NCBI GenBank assembly: GCA_914767715.1
Contig: OU612067.1
Span: 34,696,162 to 34,756,161 of the forward strand
Length of the DNA stretch: 60,000 nucleotides
Source of the DNA: Membranipora membranacea
Lineage: Eukaryota > Bryozoa > Gymnolaemata > Cheilostomatida > Membraniporidae
Direction of reading: 5' to 3'
Part shown: piece after piece, positions 59,609-60,000 of the stretch
Layout: every line of letters starts with the position of its first letter
Numbering within the stretch: the stretch's first letter is position 1
Position numbers and translations under genes: made by a program
Notes under the pieces: model-generated
What the model was told of the DNA's origin: nothing
The model's database searches: none
What the model saw: only the letters and a program-made list of their open reading frames with translations

Positions 59609-60000
59609 CACCTTGTCAGAGCTAATATATCAATAGAGCTTCGAAACTGGGGCGTGGTCTGGGCGTGTACTATATTATGACCTGAAAAAATAGCACTGTA
59701 CACTAACTAATGGCAAAATATGACTCGCTTAGCAAATCTGGTGTATTTTATCTAATAGAAAATTGAACTATAAAGACAATCTGATTCTAACTACAACAAT
59801 GTGAGCAAGGAGTTGGATGAGTTGATGTGAGTGCAATGGTGTTTGTTTCAGATGACAAAGTTATTTAGGCAAGAAGTACATGCTAATACCATAGTAGTAT
59901 CAACTCCAGTTGTTTAGGCCTTGACCACTCGGGCATTCAACCACTGGACTTACACCAAATACAGATGGCCTGTGGTTGGAAGATAGTCTAGAGCTGCACA

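Overview
The window is nuclear DNA of an intron-rich animal. Three multi-exon genes can be rebuilt on the minus strand, all with GT-AG introns, consistent codon phase and small exons of 36-200 bases: a secreted prosaposin-like gene (30458 to about 19947), a secreted alpha-carbonic anhydrase (42318 to about 37007) and a glycine-rich domain-containing protein of the GRDP/DUF1399 family (57598 to 43420). A one-exon six-helix membrane protein lies at 34808-33927. The gene set, the moderately AT-rich DNA and the mix of R4/Dong-type, jockey/CR1-like, hAT-like and MULE-like elements fit an invertebrate, possibly a sponge or other early-branching marine animal. The species cannot be named from the sequence alone.

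Layout. 1-1110: broken reverse transcriptase running off the left edge. 2.1-3.5 kb: tandem repeats. 4.7-6.0 kb: spliced MULE-type transposase remnant. 7.2-8.2 kb: GGGGCCAAG minisatellite. 10.1-13.5 kb: nearly complete R4/Dong-type retrotransposon abutting a (TTA)n tract. 15.7-18.5 kb: tRNA-derived SINEs, a 404-bp repeat pair flanked by a 48-bp duplication, and an 18-bp satellite. 19.9-30.5 kb: prosaposin-like gene. 31.2-31.5 kb: 39-bp minisatellite. 33.9-34.8 kb: membrane protein with three hairpins upstream. 37.0-42.3 kb: carbonic anhydrase. 43.4-57.6 kb: GRDP gene, whose last intron holds three transposons nested inside one another. 58.5-59.6 kb: small inverted-repeat element and a perfect hairpin.

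The most striking feature is intron 2 of the prosaposin-like gene. The saposin-A exon ends inside the first unit of a 30-bp minisatellite of nearly 90 units, later split by a transposon. The commonest unit, read in the sense direction, carries a near-consensus 5' splice site (AAG/GTAAGG) in phase 0, and the unit is 10 codons without a stop. Splicing from any unit would therefore join exon 3 in frame and insert a multiple of 10 residues between the saposin-A and first saposin-B domains. This is a prediction from sequence, not a demonstrated behaviour.

The three main genes do not form a pathway: one is a lysosomal or secreted lipid-binding precursor, one a secreted zinc enzyme, one a protein of largely unknown function in animals. 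Much of the remaining DNA is transposon remnants and tandem repeats.
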